Shown: piece by piece, positions 33,421-45,628 of the stretch
Layout: every line of letters begins with the position of its first letter
How positions within the stretch are numbered: position 1 is the first letter of the stretch
Assembly: GCA_039621445.1 (NCBI GenBank)
Contig: CP154956.1
Span: 33,577,437 to 33,641,436 of the forward strand
Direction: 5' to 3'
Length of the DNA: 64,000 nucleotides
DNA from: Euglena gracilis
Taxonomy: Eukaryota > Euglenida > Euglenophyceae > Euglenales
Notes under the pieces: generated by a model
What the model saw: the letters and a program-made list of their open reading frames with translations, nothing else
Databases searched by the model: none
Told to the model about the DNA's origin: nothing
Made by a program: the position numbers and the translations under genes

Positions 33421-34281
33421 TAAGAACATTTCGTGAAATGCACGCAATTCCACACACCTCAATGCCAAAGAGCTTCGCGTGCATCTTTGGGGGAGGGTCT
33501 CTGAGCACCCCGAGGCGCCAGCCCATGCAGGCACCAACCCTGGGGGCCTGCCTGGATGTGGGCCCAGAGTGGCCCATTTCTGGCTTTCGGCGCCTTCACA
33601 AAGGCACCAGAAACCGAGAAATGACCGAATACCCAGGCTCTTCTGGGCATGTCCCCCACACGCCCCCTCCCCCACCAATCTGGGTACCTCAGGGGGCCTG
33701 CCTGGCACCCCCGGGGTGGGGTCGGCGGGGGGATAATCCTTCTGACACCTGCCTGCGCCGTGCATTGGATGGTTGGCCTCCCGGAGTGCATTGAACAGAG
33801 TGCTTATCTTCCCATTTCGGTTCAATCATTGTCTTGGACCCATTGACTTGGAGACCGGGTGAGTGCCAAATGAATGTGCAATTTGCCACACGTCAGAGAC
33901 AGAGTCACCAACCCTGGGGAGAGAGGGTGATTGCCCACATCAGGCATCTTCCCCCAGCGGGGTGGTGCCTGGGATGGGTCTAGAATGCTCCGAACCCGGG
34001 AAACTTCCTCCCCTTGACAATCACCCCAGCTCACTCAAAAGCGCTACCCCACAAGCACACCCGGGGGGGGGGGGTGCCCACCCTCCTTTCCATGGCACTC
34101 ATCAACCCCCAAGGTGCAATTCTCAGAGAGAAGCCCGACTTCGGCATAAACGCATTATTTTGACCTCATTTAAAACCCCCAGACACAGGGTTGCAATGGG
34201 AAGCCAGTGACCAATGCCGGGTCAGTGGTTGACCCAAAGTCCACACAGGCCTTCATTCACAGGCACTGAACCCATCCATAC

Positions 34282-37200
34282 CTTCTCCAGGATGGCCGGG
34301 GTGCGGCTGCATTCGAACACCGCCCAGCACAGCATGGCGGCCGATGTCTCGTGCCCTGCCAGGATGAACGTCTTGAAGTCGTAGCAGAGCTGCTCTTCCA
34401 CCGCCAGCTGCCAGGCTCAGAAAGGGAATGGAGATGGCACAGGTGGCTTGAAGAGGAAAATGTGGGTTCAGGTAAATGCACAATTGACTCAAATTATCCC
34501 ACCTAAAAAAAAAGAACCCTACCATCCAGAGAAGTTTTCAGCCCAGGTAATTAGGTGAAAAATTCAACATACCCATCACCCGCACACACACTCATAAGCA
34601 CATATCACACACACACACACACACACACAAACGCACACGTGAACGCACACACACGCGCGCGCATTCAGACGCACACATGCATCTATCAAAGCCTGACCGG
34701 TCCCCATTGCTCACCAATGGCGTCAAACATCCGATCCAGCGTGTCCATGCGCCGTCCAGTGGCTGCCTGCAGAGCAGAAAAACCCCGCCGAAGGGACATC
34801 AACGCGCCGTCAACCTCACCCGTAGTTCCTGTTCTGCATGGCTCAATCCAGTCCTCATTTCAGTGCCGCCGCTGAACATCTCTCTCCCCCCCCAAAACAC
34901 GCGGCCATTTGAAAGAAGCCAAAGATGCCAGGGTTTCACTCCCACAGATCTCCGGGTCAGGGTGCCATCTAAAACATCGTTTGTTGAGCAACCACTGTCC
35001 CTTGGAAAACAAGCAGGAGGCGTGCTGATTCTGAACCCTCATCCCCCCATCAATGGCGAAACTCACCGTTTCAATGTGCACCATGGTCCTGGCCCTCCCC
35101 TGCCGAGAGTAATCCTGTCCCTTATCCCCCAATGAAACGCGTCAAACCTGGGACCTGGAAGGCGCCAACTTTTTCTATTCAACAATCCAGGCATAAAACC
35201 CGAACCCCCCGCCTCACTTTGAATTTCTCCCGACGTTCAATCGCAGAGTGCGCTCCTAGGAGAAACACCTGCCCGGTCTCCCTCACCTCCTGTGCCCGCA
35301 TTTCGCGCCGCCTGCGGAGCAGGCCCACGATGTAGGCGTCCAGCGCCTTCACCCGCCGCTTGAAGGCGAAGAACTCCCCCGCACGCCCCGGCCGGCCCCC
35401 CAGCACCCGCCCCAGGGCTGGTCGGCCTTCCTGCTGACCAAAACCCTTTCATTTGAAATGCACGGAACCGTGTGCTGTCTCTTTCTTTTCCTCTTTTGGC
35501 ATGCCTTTGTTACATTTGCCGCATCTGTTATATTTTCGCTTTCGCTTCTTTCGGTGAATTCCAACTTAATTCCCAAATGCTTGTCCCAACGACACTGATA
35601 CCACCACAGACAGGGACTGGGGGAGGGGGCGAGGCGGGGGTGTGGCCTGGCCCCGGGATGTAGGACCGCCACGGCCGCAACACTCGTCGGTTGGCCTGGG
35701 GCAGGACCAATCATCGACTCCACTGTTGACACCCCCCCCCCCGTGCAAACCGGTGGGGAGAGGTTGATCGGGTCATGGGGGGTCCTTCTGCTCTGCAAAA
35801 AGACTCCCCAACAGGAGGCAAGCCACCTTACACCGTTGGCATCGGAGCATCAAACGCTACACTGCGCAGCGCTCTTGAAAATCGGCGATCGCATGTTCCG
35901 ACCCTGTTCGCGAATTCCAAATTCCACTGGTCACCTGCCACGTTGCCCATCGACCAAAAGCTCTTCTCAAGGGCTTTCAACAGATGGCCTTAGATTTCAG
36001 CCACACTGCAAGGTATTGAAATTACCCAAAATTGGCCAAATAGAAATTATTGCACAAAAAAACCCCCAATTTCTGGCCGAAGACCCCCAAAAAACGCTCA
36101 GAAAATTTTACATTTACAAAACCCATCTCCCACCACCCTGTTGGGCAGGGTGGAATGGGAAAGCTTGGTGGGGGGTGTCGACCCCCCACCTGAGAGGTGG
36201 AGTCGACCCCCCCCCCAACCCCCCTGGTGGCGGTAATTCTCAGGTCAAAGCATTCGGCACAGAAAGATTTTTTTTGCGAACTGCGAACGTGGGGGGGGGG
36301 TGGACCCACCCCCACAAGGGTTGTGGGGATTCCCATTTAGCCTTGCTATTGGGTCCTGGCCGACCATCAACGTCGTTTGGGGACAACCACAGGTGCAGCC
36401 AGGCATGGGGCATGGGCACAGGGGCGGGGGGACCTCCTCCATGATGGGGAGGTACAGCTCGGGGAAGACCCGGTCGCTCTCCTCCGGCGACAGGCTGAGC
36501 AGCGCCTCCGCGATGACCTGCAGCGTCAGCTCCCGGAACTCCTTCTCTGGGCCAAGGGAGGCGGCAGGGCCCACCGTGGGGTTTCATTTGAGACTTTCTT
36601 TTGGCAGACTTTCCCCTGGGCATTCCTTCTCAATCTCTCAAGAATGGAGCTTCTCCCGTGGGAAATGAACGTTGTGCATGTGCTGGTGCTAGTGGCGTTT
36701 TTGAAACGACACATCCCTCGCCTATCGCCACATTCGGCAATTTTGAGGTGACCCAGATATACCGATCTCTTGCTCCATTCTGGCTTGTGGTGGCTGCTTC
36801 TCCCCCATTTGGGGAGGGGTCTGAGAATACTGATTGACACAAAACGATGAATGGTTTTTTGGAAGTGGAAACGTATCTCCCGCGCCCCTGGCACCAAAGG
36901 CGTTGGGTTCGTCACTTTCTTCTTTGCCATCCCCCCAGTTATGCTGTGCAAGCAAGCACAGCATACCGAGGTCGATCGGCTCACCGGTGATGCGGTGCAG
37001 CTCCAGTTTATCGCAGAGTCGGTCCGCCGCCCGCTTCGCCATCCCAACCAGCTCGTCCAAGATCTACAGGATTTTGCAAACAAATAAATTAAAATAAATT
37101 CGAATCAAAATAAATTTGTAATCGAAACAATTCAAATTGAATTGAATTGAATTTAACTTCATTTTATATAACCAGCTCACTCAATTGAAGATTACTTGAA

Positions 37201-39252
37201 CTTATTTGAAAAAAAAATGTGGAAGGCAAGCACGGAATTGCCAGAAGTAAAGCCACACCATGGCGTGATGATCATTTCACCGTTGACACTCACAGCGGTT
37301 CCCCAAGTTTCTCAATCGCCTGCCAATGTACATTTAGCCTGACATCTCTCCTGATGTGTTCCAAGAAAAGTATTCCCACCCCAGCCTGACAGTCGTGCCA
37401 ACGGCAGTCAGCAGCTACACTCAAACCCCTTTGTGCTTTTCCAAAAAAAAATATTGAAGATCGCTCCGTCGTGCTTGCAAAAAAAACAGGTGGGATTCAA
37501 TTCGGCATTCATCCAACAGGCAGCGGAAATCAGACCACCTGTGCTTCAAAATCGACATTGTAAAAAAAAACCCGAACTGAACATGTTGCCCCACGGTTCA
37601 TGGCAACTGCAACCCTGCGAGGGGGAAGGCCTTGCCAGGGCGGGGGGGCACGCCTCGATCCGGAACACGCTCGACACCACGATCCGCTGCTGGCGCCAGT
37701 GCTCCCCCTCGCTGGTGACGAGGCCCGTGCCGAGCAGCGGCAGGAACGGCCCATACGTGAACTCCTTGTCCTGAGGGGCGACGGGCACGGCAGAACCTTC
37801 GTCAACGCAAGCGAAACCCCCGGTGGGTCAGTGAGAGGTTCGTTGCCCGTCATGGGGCGCGGGGGGTTTGAGCATGCCTGCCAGCAGACAGAACGGTAGC
37901 ACCCCCCCCCAATGGGTGACGCTCTGGGCAGGGATACCCACGGCCCGGTCTGCCTTCAGATCACACTTTTTGCTGGCACCGGAGGCCAACTCCTTTCCGT
38001 GGAAATGCATTTTGCATGGCGTGCCAGGCTGTGTGGAAGATTGGGAAGGCGAGGGGGCATGGCAAGCAACCACCAGAACCAGTGGCTTGCATTTCGGTTC
38101 CCACGCACACTCCGCCCTCGGGGTTGCCTTCATTTCATATCCAATCGCCTAATCCGCCATTTTAACATCAGCTTAATGAGAAATTGTTATGGTCCGGTCA
38201 GCACCGTTTGGGTTCTTTGTTCCACAGCCACACAGGGAACGAATGGCCGACCTTGCTGTACGCCTTCAGGTTGGAGTGCCACACGCTGCGCAGGTGCGCC
38301 GGCTCGGCGACGATGACCATCTGCTTGTTGAAGACGTTGAAGCGGACCGGCCCCTGGGCGTCCCGGTACCTGTCCCGCGGTGAGGAGGGCCAGCGCATCC
38401 ACCCCCCAGGGGGCCATTCAGTTGTCGGCTGAGCTGGAAGCCAAAGGTTGAGGTCGATAGAGGGTTTGGCGGTGCGGGCAACGACGTTGGGAAACAAAAT
38501 GGACTATTGGCCATTTCAGCCAGTTTGGGCCATTTTTGGAATTGGGAGATCTTTTTCATCTCTTTTCCGCAATTTTTGTTGGTGCCCTCTTCATTCAAGG
38601 GACCTGCCTTGTTGTAGACACTTCAGAAGGCCAGATTTCACCAGCTCCCAGTTCATCCCAAGCATCTTGGCCGTTAACTTATTAGCTCCTCTGACGTCTG
38701 GGACGGCACAACGTGTGCAGCATGCCTGCTTGCCCAACACCAGACACCTGTTCTCAAAATAGCAGACTTCATCAGAAAAAAAAAAGTGAAAAATGCTGAT
38801 GATGGTGGTGGTGGTGGTGGACAGAGGGGAGGCCAAAGAAAAGAGCAGAGGAGAGAAGGTTGCAGAAAGCAAAATATGTGCCACCGTTTGTCCAATGTTA
38901 CCGCTTTTTCCTTTGAGGGAAGTTAATCTTTGATAGAAAAGCAACTCTCAGAGGGACATATTTATAAATGGGGAAACAACCGATAATTATTTGCGGTTTT
39001 GTCTTGGTCATTTGTGATTATTTGTGATTATTCGTGGTTATTCATGATTTTGGAAAATTACCAAATTCATTCTAGTTCATGATTATTCGTCATTATTTGT
39101 GGCACAAATTCGTTGGAATCCTTGTGCTCAGACAGAATGCTCTTTTCTTGCTCCGATTTTATGTCCATCCTTTGATTGGTGTCATTCAAATATGAAGCCT
39201 TGCACTTTGGGGTGGAATTTCTCATCCAGGGCTTTTTTGTGAGAGATTGATT

Positions 39253-39288
<36 letters not shown>

Positions 39289-39475
39289 CACAAAACACAC
39301 ACGTGCACACACCACTTAGCCATGAGGTCCCATGGGGTTTGCGTGGCCAGCCGCAGCGCCTGGCCAAACAGCGGCAATCCCCCTGGGACGAGGGGGATGT
39401 GCCGCGCCTTCCACCGCATCTGCCACACCGAGATGAGGCCCTTCACGGTGTAGTACGCCGTTACAGCTGGCAACC
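34282..39475 (-). CDS. Cytochrome P450, internal exons (partial)
   Basis: P450s are heme monooxygenases, usually anchored in the ER or a plastid membrane. Eight GC-rich minus exons are supported by GT..AG borders: 39,313-39,475; 38,252-38,369; 37,652-37,770; 36,967-37,063; 36,434-36,546; 35,287-35,417; 34,715-34,766; 34,282-34,415. Visible features are the hinge IPLVPGGLPLFGQA, QMVIVAEPAHLRSVW, the C-helix GEHWRQQRIVVSSVF with WxxxR, ELTLQVIAEALLSL, FKRRVKALDAYIVGLLRRRR and the I-helix oxygen-binding AGHETSAAMLCWAVFE. Phases fit at joins 1/2, 2/3, 4/5, 6/7 and 7/8. Joins 3/4 and 5/6 do not fit and probably miss a small exon each. The membrane anchor, the ExxR helix and the heme-Cys loop are not found. 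The family within the P450s is not assignable. Introns are full of hairpin repeats. Confidence 0.85.
34599..34680. repeat. (AC)n microsatellite
   Basis: Imperfect CA repeat in the intron between P450 exons 7 and 8. Confidence 0.9.
36150..36225. repeat. GGTCGACC hairpin with G/C tracts in a P450 intron
   Basis: GGGAAAGCTTGGTGGGG leads to GTCGACCCCCCACCTG, then AGGTGGAGTCGACCCCCC. The same layout appears at 24,040-24,085 and 31,270-31,345. Confidence 0.65.
38985..39095. repeat. Degenerate TTATTTGTGA tandem repeat
   Basis: About eight units of 10-12 bases such as TTATTTGTGA, TTATTCGTGG and TTATTCATGA, in the first known P450 intron. Confidence 0.7.
39256..39312. repeat. (CA)n microsatellite at a P450 5' splice site
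   Basis: On the coding (minus) strand the intron begins GTGTGTGCACGTGTGTG and runs into a long GT repeat. The donor of exon 1 therefore sits at the edge of a microsatellite. Confidence 0.9.
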
Positions 39476-42182
39476 TGCTTCGGTCGAGGTGTTTCCTTCA
39501 GTTGTGCCTTCCAAAAACTTCAGGTGGGAGGGGGCATAACTTTGATTCCGCCAAAATTTGTGACAGGGAAAAAACAGAAGCAATCCAGAAATTGCCAGGA
39601 AACTTTTGGGTGGTTTCAAAAACATCTTTTCGATGAAACATTTTGAAACGTCCCATATGTAGCTGACTTTTGACACAAATTGAGCCAAAAAAAAACCTTT
39701 TCAAAAAACATTAATAAACAAGCTCCCTCATGCATTTAGCAACCGATCCAAATGCATCCATTTGGGATATGGATATGAATGATGCCCCGCAGGAAATTTG
39801 GGCGCTTGATGCGAAGTAACAAAAAATGGCTCAGAATTCAACCAACTGCTAATTATTGGGCAATCCCAGAATAGGTGAAAATGGAGCGCAATATAATGTG
39901 GAAAAAAGCGAAAATTGTCCAGGAGAACAACCTGTGCACATGGGAATGACGACTGCTTGGCCTGAAATTGAATCCTCATGTCAACATCATACCATTTACA
40001 AATAAAAATGGGTGTAGACAGCCCGAAATTATTCAGGCACTTGGCGGATTCCCCCGGTGAGAAAAAAAAGGGGGAAAGACAATTGTGTGAATCTCAAGAT
40101 AAGAGTAGATTCTGATTGTTCCTTTCTTGCTTGCTTTGGCATGGGGCAGCACCCACAGTCCACAACAGTCAACCAGCCAACCACGTCACGCCATTCAGCC
40201 ATGTGCTATGTGCCAAGTCCCTTGCAGAAGGATCACAGTGCTAGTGTGAATGCTGCTCCTATCGAGGCGAGCACAAATGGACGAGAGGCAAAATGCAGAG
40301 CCACTGGCCTATCCTTCCGGGGCGAACTGCTGCGGTGAGCAAGAGGCCGGGTGGGATGCCGAGCACTGCAAGCAGCTTGGGGAGCCATGGAAATGGCCAC
40401 TGCATGCGCATGGCAGCCATCTGGGGGACTGTGGGAAAGGCGTCGACTCAGGGTTGTCGTCGGTGGAGCCCTTGATTGCAGATTTACCCCAAGCAAGACT
40501 TCCCACTGGCACACAACACTCTCGCCAATCACCTTTACAAACGCCCTCAACCGGAATCTGAGCACACTGGTTGGCAAGAACTTACAAAAAGAAACAAAAA
40601 ACCAACATTGATTTGGAAGGGAAAAGGAAGGATGCTGTTCCTTGCATGGAAAAAGATTGAAATCACATATGAATTTCTGACCTCTGATGATGAATGGAAA
40701 TGAATGGAAACCTCTGATGAGGATGAACGATGAATGGAAATCGCACCTGTTTGTTGTCCCCCGAAACAGGAGGTTGACTCGGGCAGCCTCAGCCGTGGGG
40801 GAGCTCTCTCTGCTCCCCACTGACTTAGGCGGCCTAAGTCGCACTTAGCTTTGTGACTGGGAAATCGTGCCGCAGCGCAATGTCCCAAAAAAAGTTGTGA
40901 TTCCAACACGGATGCCTGACGTCCAGGCCAGTCCGAATTGGCCGGTCTACCAGTGCCAAGGCCCCAGGCACAAACGCAACAACTTGGAACGTTACGGTCT
41001 GCGGGCACAGGTCTCCCAAGGCCCAGTTTGCAGGAACCCAAAGCGCTGGGACTCCATTGCGCATTTGTGCCATTGGAGTGTGCCATTGCCAAATTTTTCA
41101 GTACAAAAAACTAAACACAATGTGCATTTGCACAATGCTTTTTAATGTATTGTAGTGTGGGTGATCATTGCACACTTGCGCAATAGTTACACAACGTACA
41201 TCCTAAAACACTTTTCAATTGCGCATCTGCAGTGGAGTATGAAGATTTGCGAGCATGGAGCACAATGTGAAACAGGTGGATAGAAGCCTTCCCTCGGTCA
41301 TGTTGCATTGAAATTGGGTAAACATTACGCATCTGCCACAGATGTATATCCATTGCGCAGTTGTGCAATAGAACTCTTCAAATCTTATTCTACATAAGTG
41401 TGCCCATAGCGCAGATGTGCAATGGTCTTCAATTTTAACTACCTATTTATATCACTGTGGACGAAGAGAGCGGTCCTGGAAGCATCTCAACACCAGAGCG
41501 GACAGAGCTAAGGTGGGGAGAAGCCTTGCCTGGAACAGGAAACCCCCCCACCTGGTGCGTTCCTGGAACCACCAACTTCTCCATATCCCAACATGCCTTG
41601 CCCAATGTGCTGTGAGCGCAATGCCGTTGCTGGAGGTTTCTCCCACTTGCTTCGCAGTTCAGCATGCTTGAGAGGCCCGACTTTTTCGCCACCTTTAAAA
41701 CTCGAAACTCTATTTGAAAAGCAACAGGTCATAGCGGAGGAAACACCTTTGGGCACCTCAAAAAGTGTTTTAAGAAAGGGTGTCACCCCCCTCGCCAAGG
41801 ATTTGAAAAACACAACTTTGAGGATGACTGAATGGAATTGAGAAATCGAAAAGGTATCTCAACAACGGCGGAGAAAGGTGGACATGCTGGCACATCTTTA
41901 TTCAGTGGTTTGCAACCCAACAGGCAGGCCCATCACACCAGGCAGATAGAGGACACGGTTCGGCCAAAACAGATCCTCCAGTCATCATCCCAAAAACCCA
42001 GCTCCCACCACTGAGTGCAGCGTCGCTATGGCTCCACAGCCTGCCTTCCATGATTCACCTTATTGGAACGACCTCCCTCCCTGGTGCCTGACTGCTTCTA
42101 AATCACCAGCCCAGCTTCTGGACACAATGATGCTCAAACCCGTTTCATTATTTCCCTCAATCGGCCGCCTCCTCCCACAGCC

Positions 42183-42275
42183 CACGGACGTTCATATATG
42201 TATATGTATATGTATGTGTGTGTGTGTGGATATATATATATATATATTCTATTTATATATATACAATTCAGCGTT
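42183..42275. repeat. (TATATG)n / (TA)n microsatellite
   Basis: Alternating AT repeat inside the family X element. It is absent from the paralogous copy at 49.6-50.8 kb. Confidence 0.85.
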
Positions 42276-42834
42276 CATACACACCTGCTCTTTGAATGCC
42301 CATTGCGTACATGCGCAACGATTATTATTATATACAAGAATTATCCATTGCACATGTGCGCAATGGATAATTCTTGTGCATGTGCGCAATGGGTAACGGA
42401 AGCCCCTGAGCTTTGGGAGTCCCTCTTATGTGCTATGGTCTGAGGGGAGTCTCTCCGGATGGCCAATGATGGGCTTGGTGAGGAAATGCACTGCGTAAAT
42501 GCGCAATGGACAATCCTACATAATGCTCTGCTTGATCATTCAGATTACACGTTAGTTGCTCGTTTGCACTCTCATCGATTTTACGTGGGCTATTACGTTT
42601 CGGTGCAATGTATTTCCTCACCAAGCCCAACACTGGCCGTGCAAAGATGGCCTCCTGACACACCATAACACGTCACGTGCATACGCTCAAAGGCTTCCGT
42701 TACCCATTGCACACATGGGCAACAATTATCAATTGCGCACATGCGGAATGGATAGTATTTGTGCATGTACGCAATGTCCATGATTATTGCGTTCTATGCC
42801 CGGCAGTGGGAATGGAGTTGCTCACCAGACGTTA

Positions 42835-43866
42835 CCCCCCCCCTGGGCACTTGGCCCGGGCCATGATTGAAAGTAAGACCGGGGGGCCAACCTTAGGGGG
42901 CCAAGTTCGCGTGAAGGGGGCAACGACACCAACATCGGAGGGGATGTTCAGGGTCCCCCCCCACTGGAAAAAAATTTCCTCCGGCGCTGTGCGCCAAGGT
43001 GGAAATGAGGTTTTTAATGTATTTTTAGGCGGATTTTGTTCAAAAAATCAAAAAAACCCGGCCAAAAATGGGCATTTTTAGCCATTTGGGGGGTCAAAAA
43101 AATTTGGCGCTTCGCGCCGGTCACTGGAAAAAATACTAACTAGCAGTCCAGCCCCACCCCTGGGGGGAAGGGGTGCCAATCCTTAGGCAAAGGCCCCCCA
43201 TAATGCAACGAACGGCTTTTTTTTGCAAAAAGCCAGCCACCGAAAGCGACCGGAAAGTTTTTTTCGGATTGGGAAGAATTTTGTCTGTCGAATCTTGGAC
43301 TCCTGGCCGCCTTGGAGTCTCGGCCTTGGAGATCAGGCAGTATTGGTCATTAATCAAAAATTTTCGACCAAACGGCATCAAAAATAGTCCTTTTTGGAGG
43401 AAAAAGAACACAAATCAAAAATCAATCACCCCAAACCCTCAAACCAGTGAAGTTCGCCGGCCGAGGGAACCCCCTTCCCCGGTGAATGTTCATCGCCGGG
43501 GGGGGGGTCCAGGACGTTTTCAACATTTTTGGTTTCTGTGAATTTCTGTCCAGACTCCATGTGACACTCACCCCAACAGGAGTCACCTTGGTCACCACAG
43601 ACTTGGGAAGGAAAATGGGTCCAGATGGCTATTACTCCTGCCTGGGAAAACTATCTGGCTCGAAGAGGACGGTTGGAAAGAACGGACCATTTCGACCGAG
43701 GTACCCAGGGCATCTGCAACATTTGTGGGGAAAAAATTGCTACAGGCCAAGATTGCAAGTTGACAGAAAAGGCCAACTTTAGGGGGCCAAGTTTGCATGT
43801 TAAGAAGTGGGGGGGCAAGCGCCCGGGGGGGGGGGGAGGGCAAGTGCACGGGGGGGGGGGGGCAGG
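42835..43866. mobile_element. Nested element with TA target duplication
   Basis: The paralogous sequence at 50,220 reads CACGTTAGGACAAGACC without interruption. Here TA at 42,833 and 43,867 flanks 1,032 inserted bases. The ends are inverted: a C tract, then TGGGCACTTGG, versus GGCAAGTGCACG, a G tract and CAGG. The interior holds the CGGCGC hairpins and an AAATGAGGTTTTTAAT segment like that at 24.3 kb. TA duplication suits a Tc1/mariner- or PIF-type transposase supplied from elsewhere. Confidence 0.8.
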
Positions 43867-43957
43867 TAGGACAAGACCCCGGGCTTGCCCTCAATCCCCC
43901 CCCAACCCCTCCACCTGGGTGGTTTGCACCGCTTCTCACGCTTCAAGCTCCCAGGGG

Positions 43958-44586
43958 CAGGGGGGAAATGCGCTGGACGGCCCTCGGAAAAAATGCGCAA
44001 AAAATGCGCAAAAATGCGCAAAAAAATGCGCAAAAAATGCGCTGAGTTTGTGACATTCCTAAGGGAAAAAGGACTTAGAAAAAATTCCAACAGTAAACCC
44101 AAAATTAAACCAAAATCACCAAAAAGAGCTGAAATGAAGGTATTTTGGCCAAAAAATGCATGACCAAGGCGTCACTCTCCGTTCACCATAACCAGCAATG
44201 TCAGCCATGGTGCCCCTTACTTGTGACCAGGGGAGTGGGATTCCCGCCTTGGTTACGTGTCAATGTGGGGTCTCTGAAACCCCTAGTGTTTTCTCTTGAG
44301 GGGGTCCCTTGGGCGGAAAAAAAGTGCGAAAATGGGTTCATTGGTTACAGAAATGGGTCAGTTGAACGTGGGCAAAATTCGGTGAGCATGTGATTTGGGT
44401 GGAAAATGTGCAAAAATGGCAAAATATACAGAATTGGGCAAAAAAATGCGCAAAAATGGAAAATGTGCAAAATTGGGCAAAAAATGCCCCCCAAAAAATG
44501 GAAAATGTGCAAAAATGGGAGGGGGAAATGTGCAAAAAATGCGCAAAAATGCGGAAAAATGCGCAGCGCATTCCACCCCCCCCCTG
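43958..44586. mobile_element. Nested element with CAGGGG target duplication
   Basis: The empty site at 50,331 reads CTCCCAGGGGTCACAAC. Here CAGGGG (43,952-43,957 and 44,587-44,592) brackets 629 bases. Both ends begin CAGGGGGG and then reach AATGCGC on opposite strands. Subterminal arrays of AATGCGCAAAAA face inward from each end and probably bind a transposase. The interior encodes nothing. The 6-base duplication does not fit the common 8-base hAT rule. Confidence 0.82.
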
Positions 44587-45097
44587 CAGGGGTCACAACT
44601 CCCTGGCACGCCGTCTTTCCAACGTTTTCACAACGTGTGTGCGGAGTACACCCTCTGGATGACTCAGCAGGCAATATTTCAGGAACATTCCACAGAGCCT
44701 GAAAAAGCAACACAAAAGTACAAATTTCACCCGGCCTGTAGAACACCATCTGGGGAACACTCGAGGCTTAAAAAAAAAAACGGGGACACAATGGGGGTTT
44801 TGGCACTGTTTTGGGAAAATTCATGTGTCCCGGAGTCCAAACCCGGGGTTTGGGGGGGGTTTTAACATGGTGCACAGGCTCAAAAACACCAAGGTTGGGC
44901 CTGTTCCCTGGGTCCCAACAGTGACAAATGATGCAGGTTCCACCATAAAGGGTCTCTGCAGGTCCCACCAAAGGGTCAAAGGGTTTCACCACCGGATTTC
45001 AAAAAGATTGCAGCATTGCGCTTATGCGCAATACAAAAATCAAAAGTTCAGTGCGAGTTAGGCCGCCTGATACTGATGATTGTACTCATCTGCACTC

Positions 45098-45628
45098 CAC
45101 TGGGCAGGGATGGATGGGAAGCCTTGAGGGGGGGGGGGTGGGTCGGACCCCCCCCTCCCGACACGGGGGGTGGGGGGGGGGTCGGACCCCCCCCCTCCCG
45201 ACACGGGGGGGCCCCTCCTACCTCGAAACTGAGGGGGGGGGCGAAATTTTTTCGATTTCATGGACGGACAAAAGGCCGGAAATCGGGTCGGAATCGGTCA
45301 AAAAACCCTGATTTTTCTTTGAACATCGATCCAAAAATGCTCATTTTTGAATTTTTTTGAACATTTTTGGGGGGAAAAAACCAACACATCAAAAAAATGG
45401 GCAATATGTCCAAAAGTCAGCAAAAGGGGTGTTTTTGCTCATTTTTCGGCGCACAGCGCCGGAAGAAAATTTTCTGCTATTTTTGGCACCTGTCAAGGAG
45501 AGGGGGGGGGGTGGGGGGGTGGGTCCGGCACCCCCCCCTCCCAACACCTAGGGGGGGGTGGTCCGGACCCCCCCCCCTACCACCTACCTCAATACCGAAG
45601 GGCTTCCCATCCATCCCTGCCACTGGGG
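45098..45628. mobile_element. Inverted-repeat element with GGCAGGGATGGATGGGAAG ends
   Basis: GGGCAGGGATGGATGGGAAGC at about 45,104-45,124 has an almost exact inverted partner at about 45,603-45,624. The interior has two GGTCGGACC boxes with G/C tracts and the hairpin CGGCGCACAGCGCCGG. It is non-coding. Confidence 0.65.

Larger units (their letters stand above)
40824..45071 (+). mobile_element. Palindrome-rich TIR element, family X, full-length copy
   Basis: The ends TTAGGCGGCCTAAGTCGCAC (40,825-40,844) and its inverted match (45,051-45,070; 18 of 20 identical) define a non-autonomous DNA element. ACTGA occurs just outside each end (40,819-40,823 and 45,072-45,076), a possible 5-base target duplication. 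The interior has many ATTGCGCA/TGCGCAAT palindromes, for example near 41,057, 41,166, 41,350, 42,300, 42,347, 42,490, 42,700, 42,730 and 45,015. Two younger elements are nested inside. No transposase is encoded. Confidence 0.75.
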
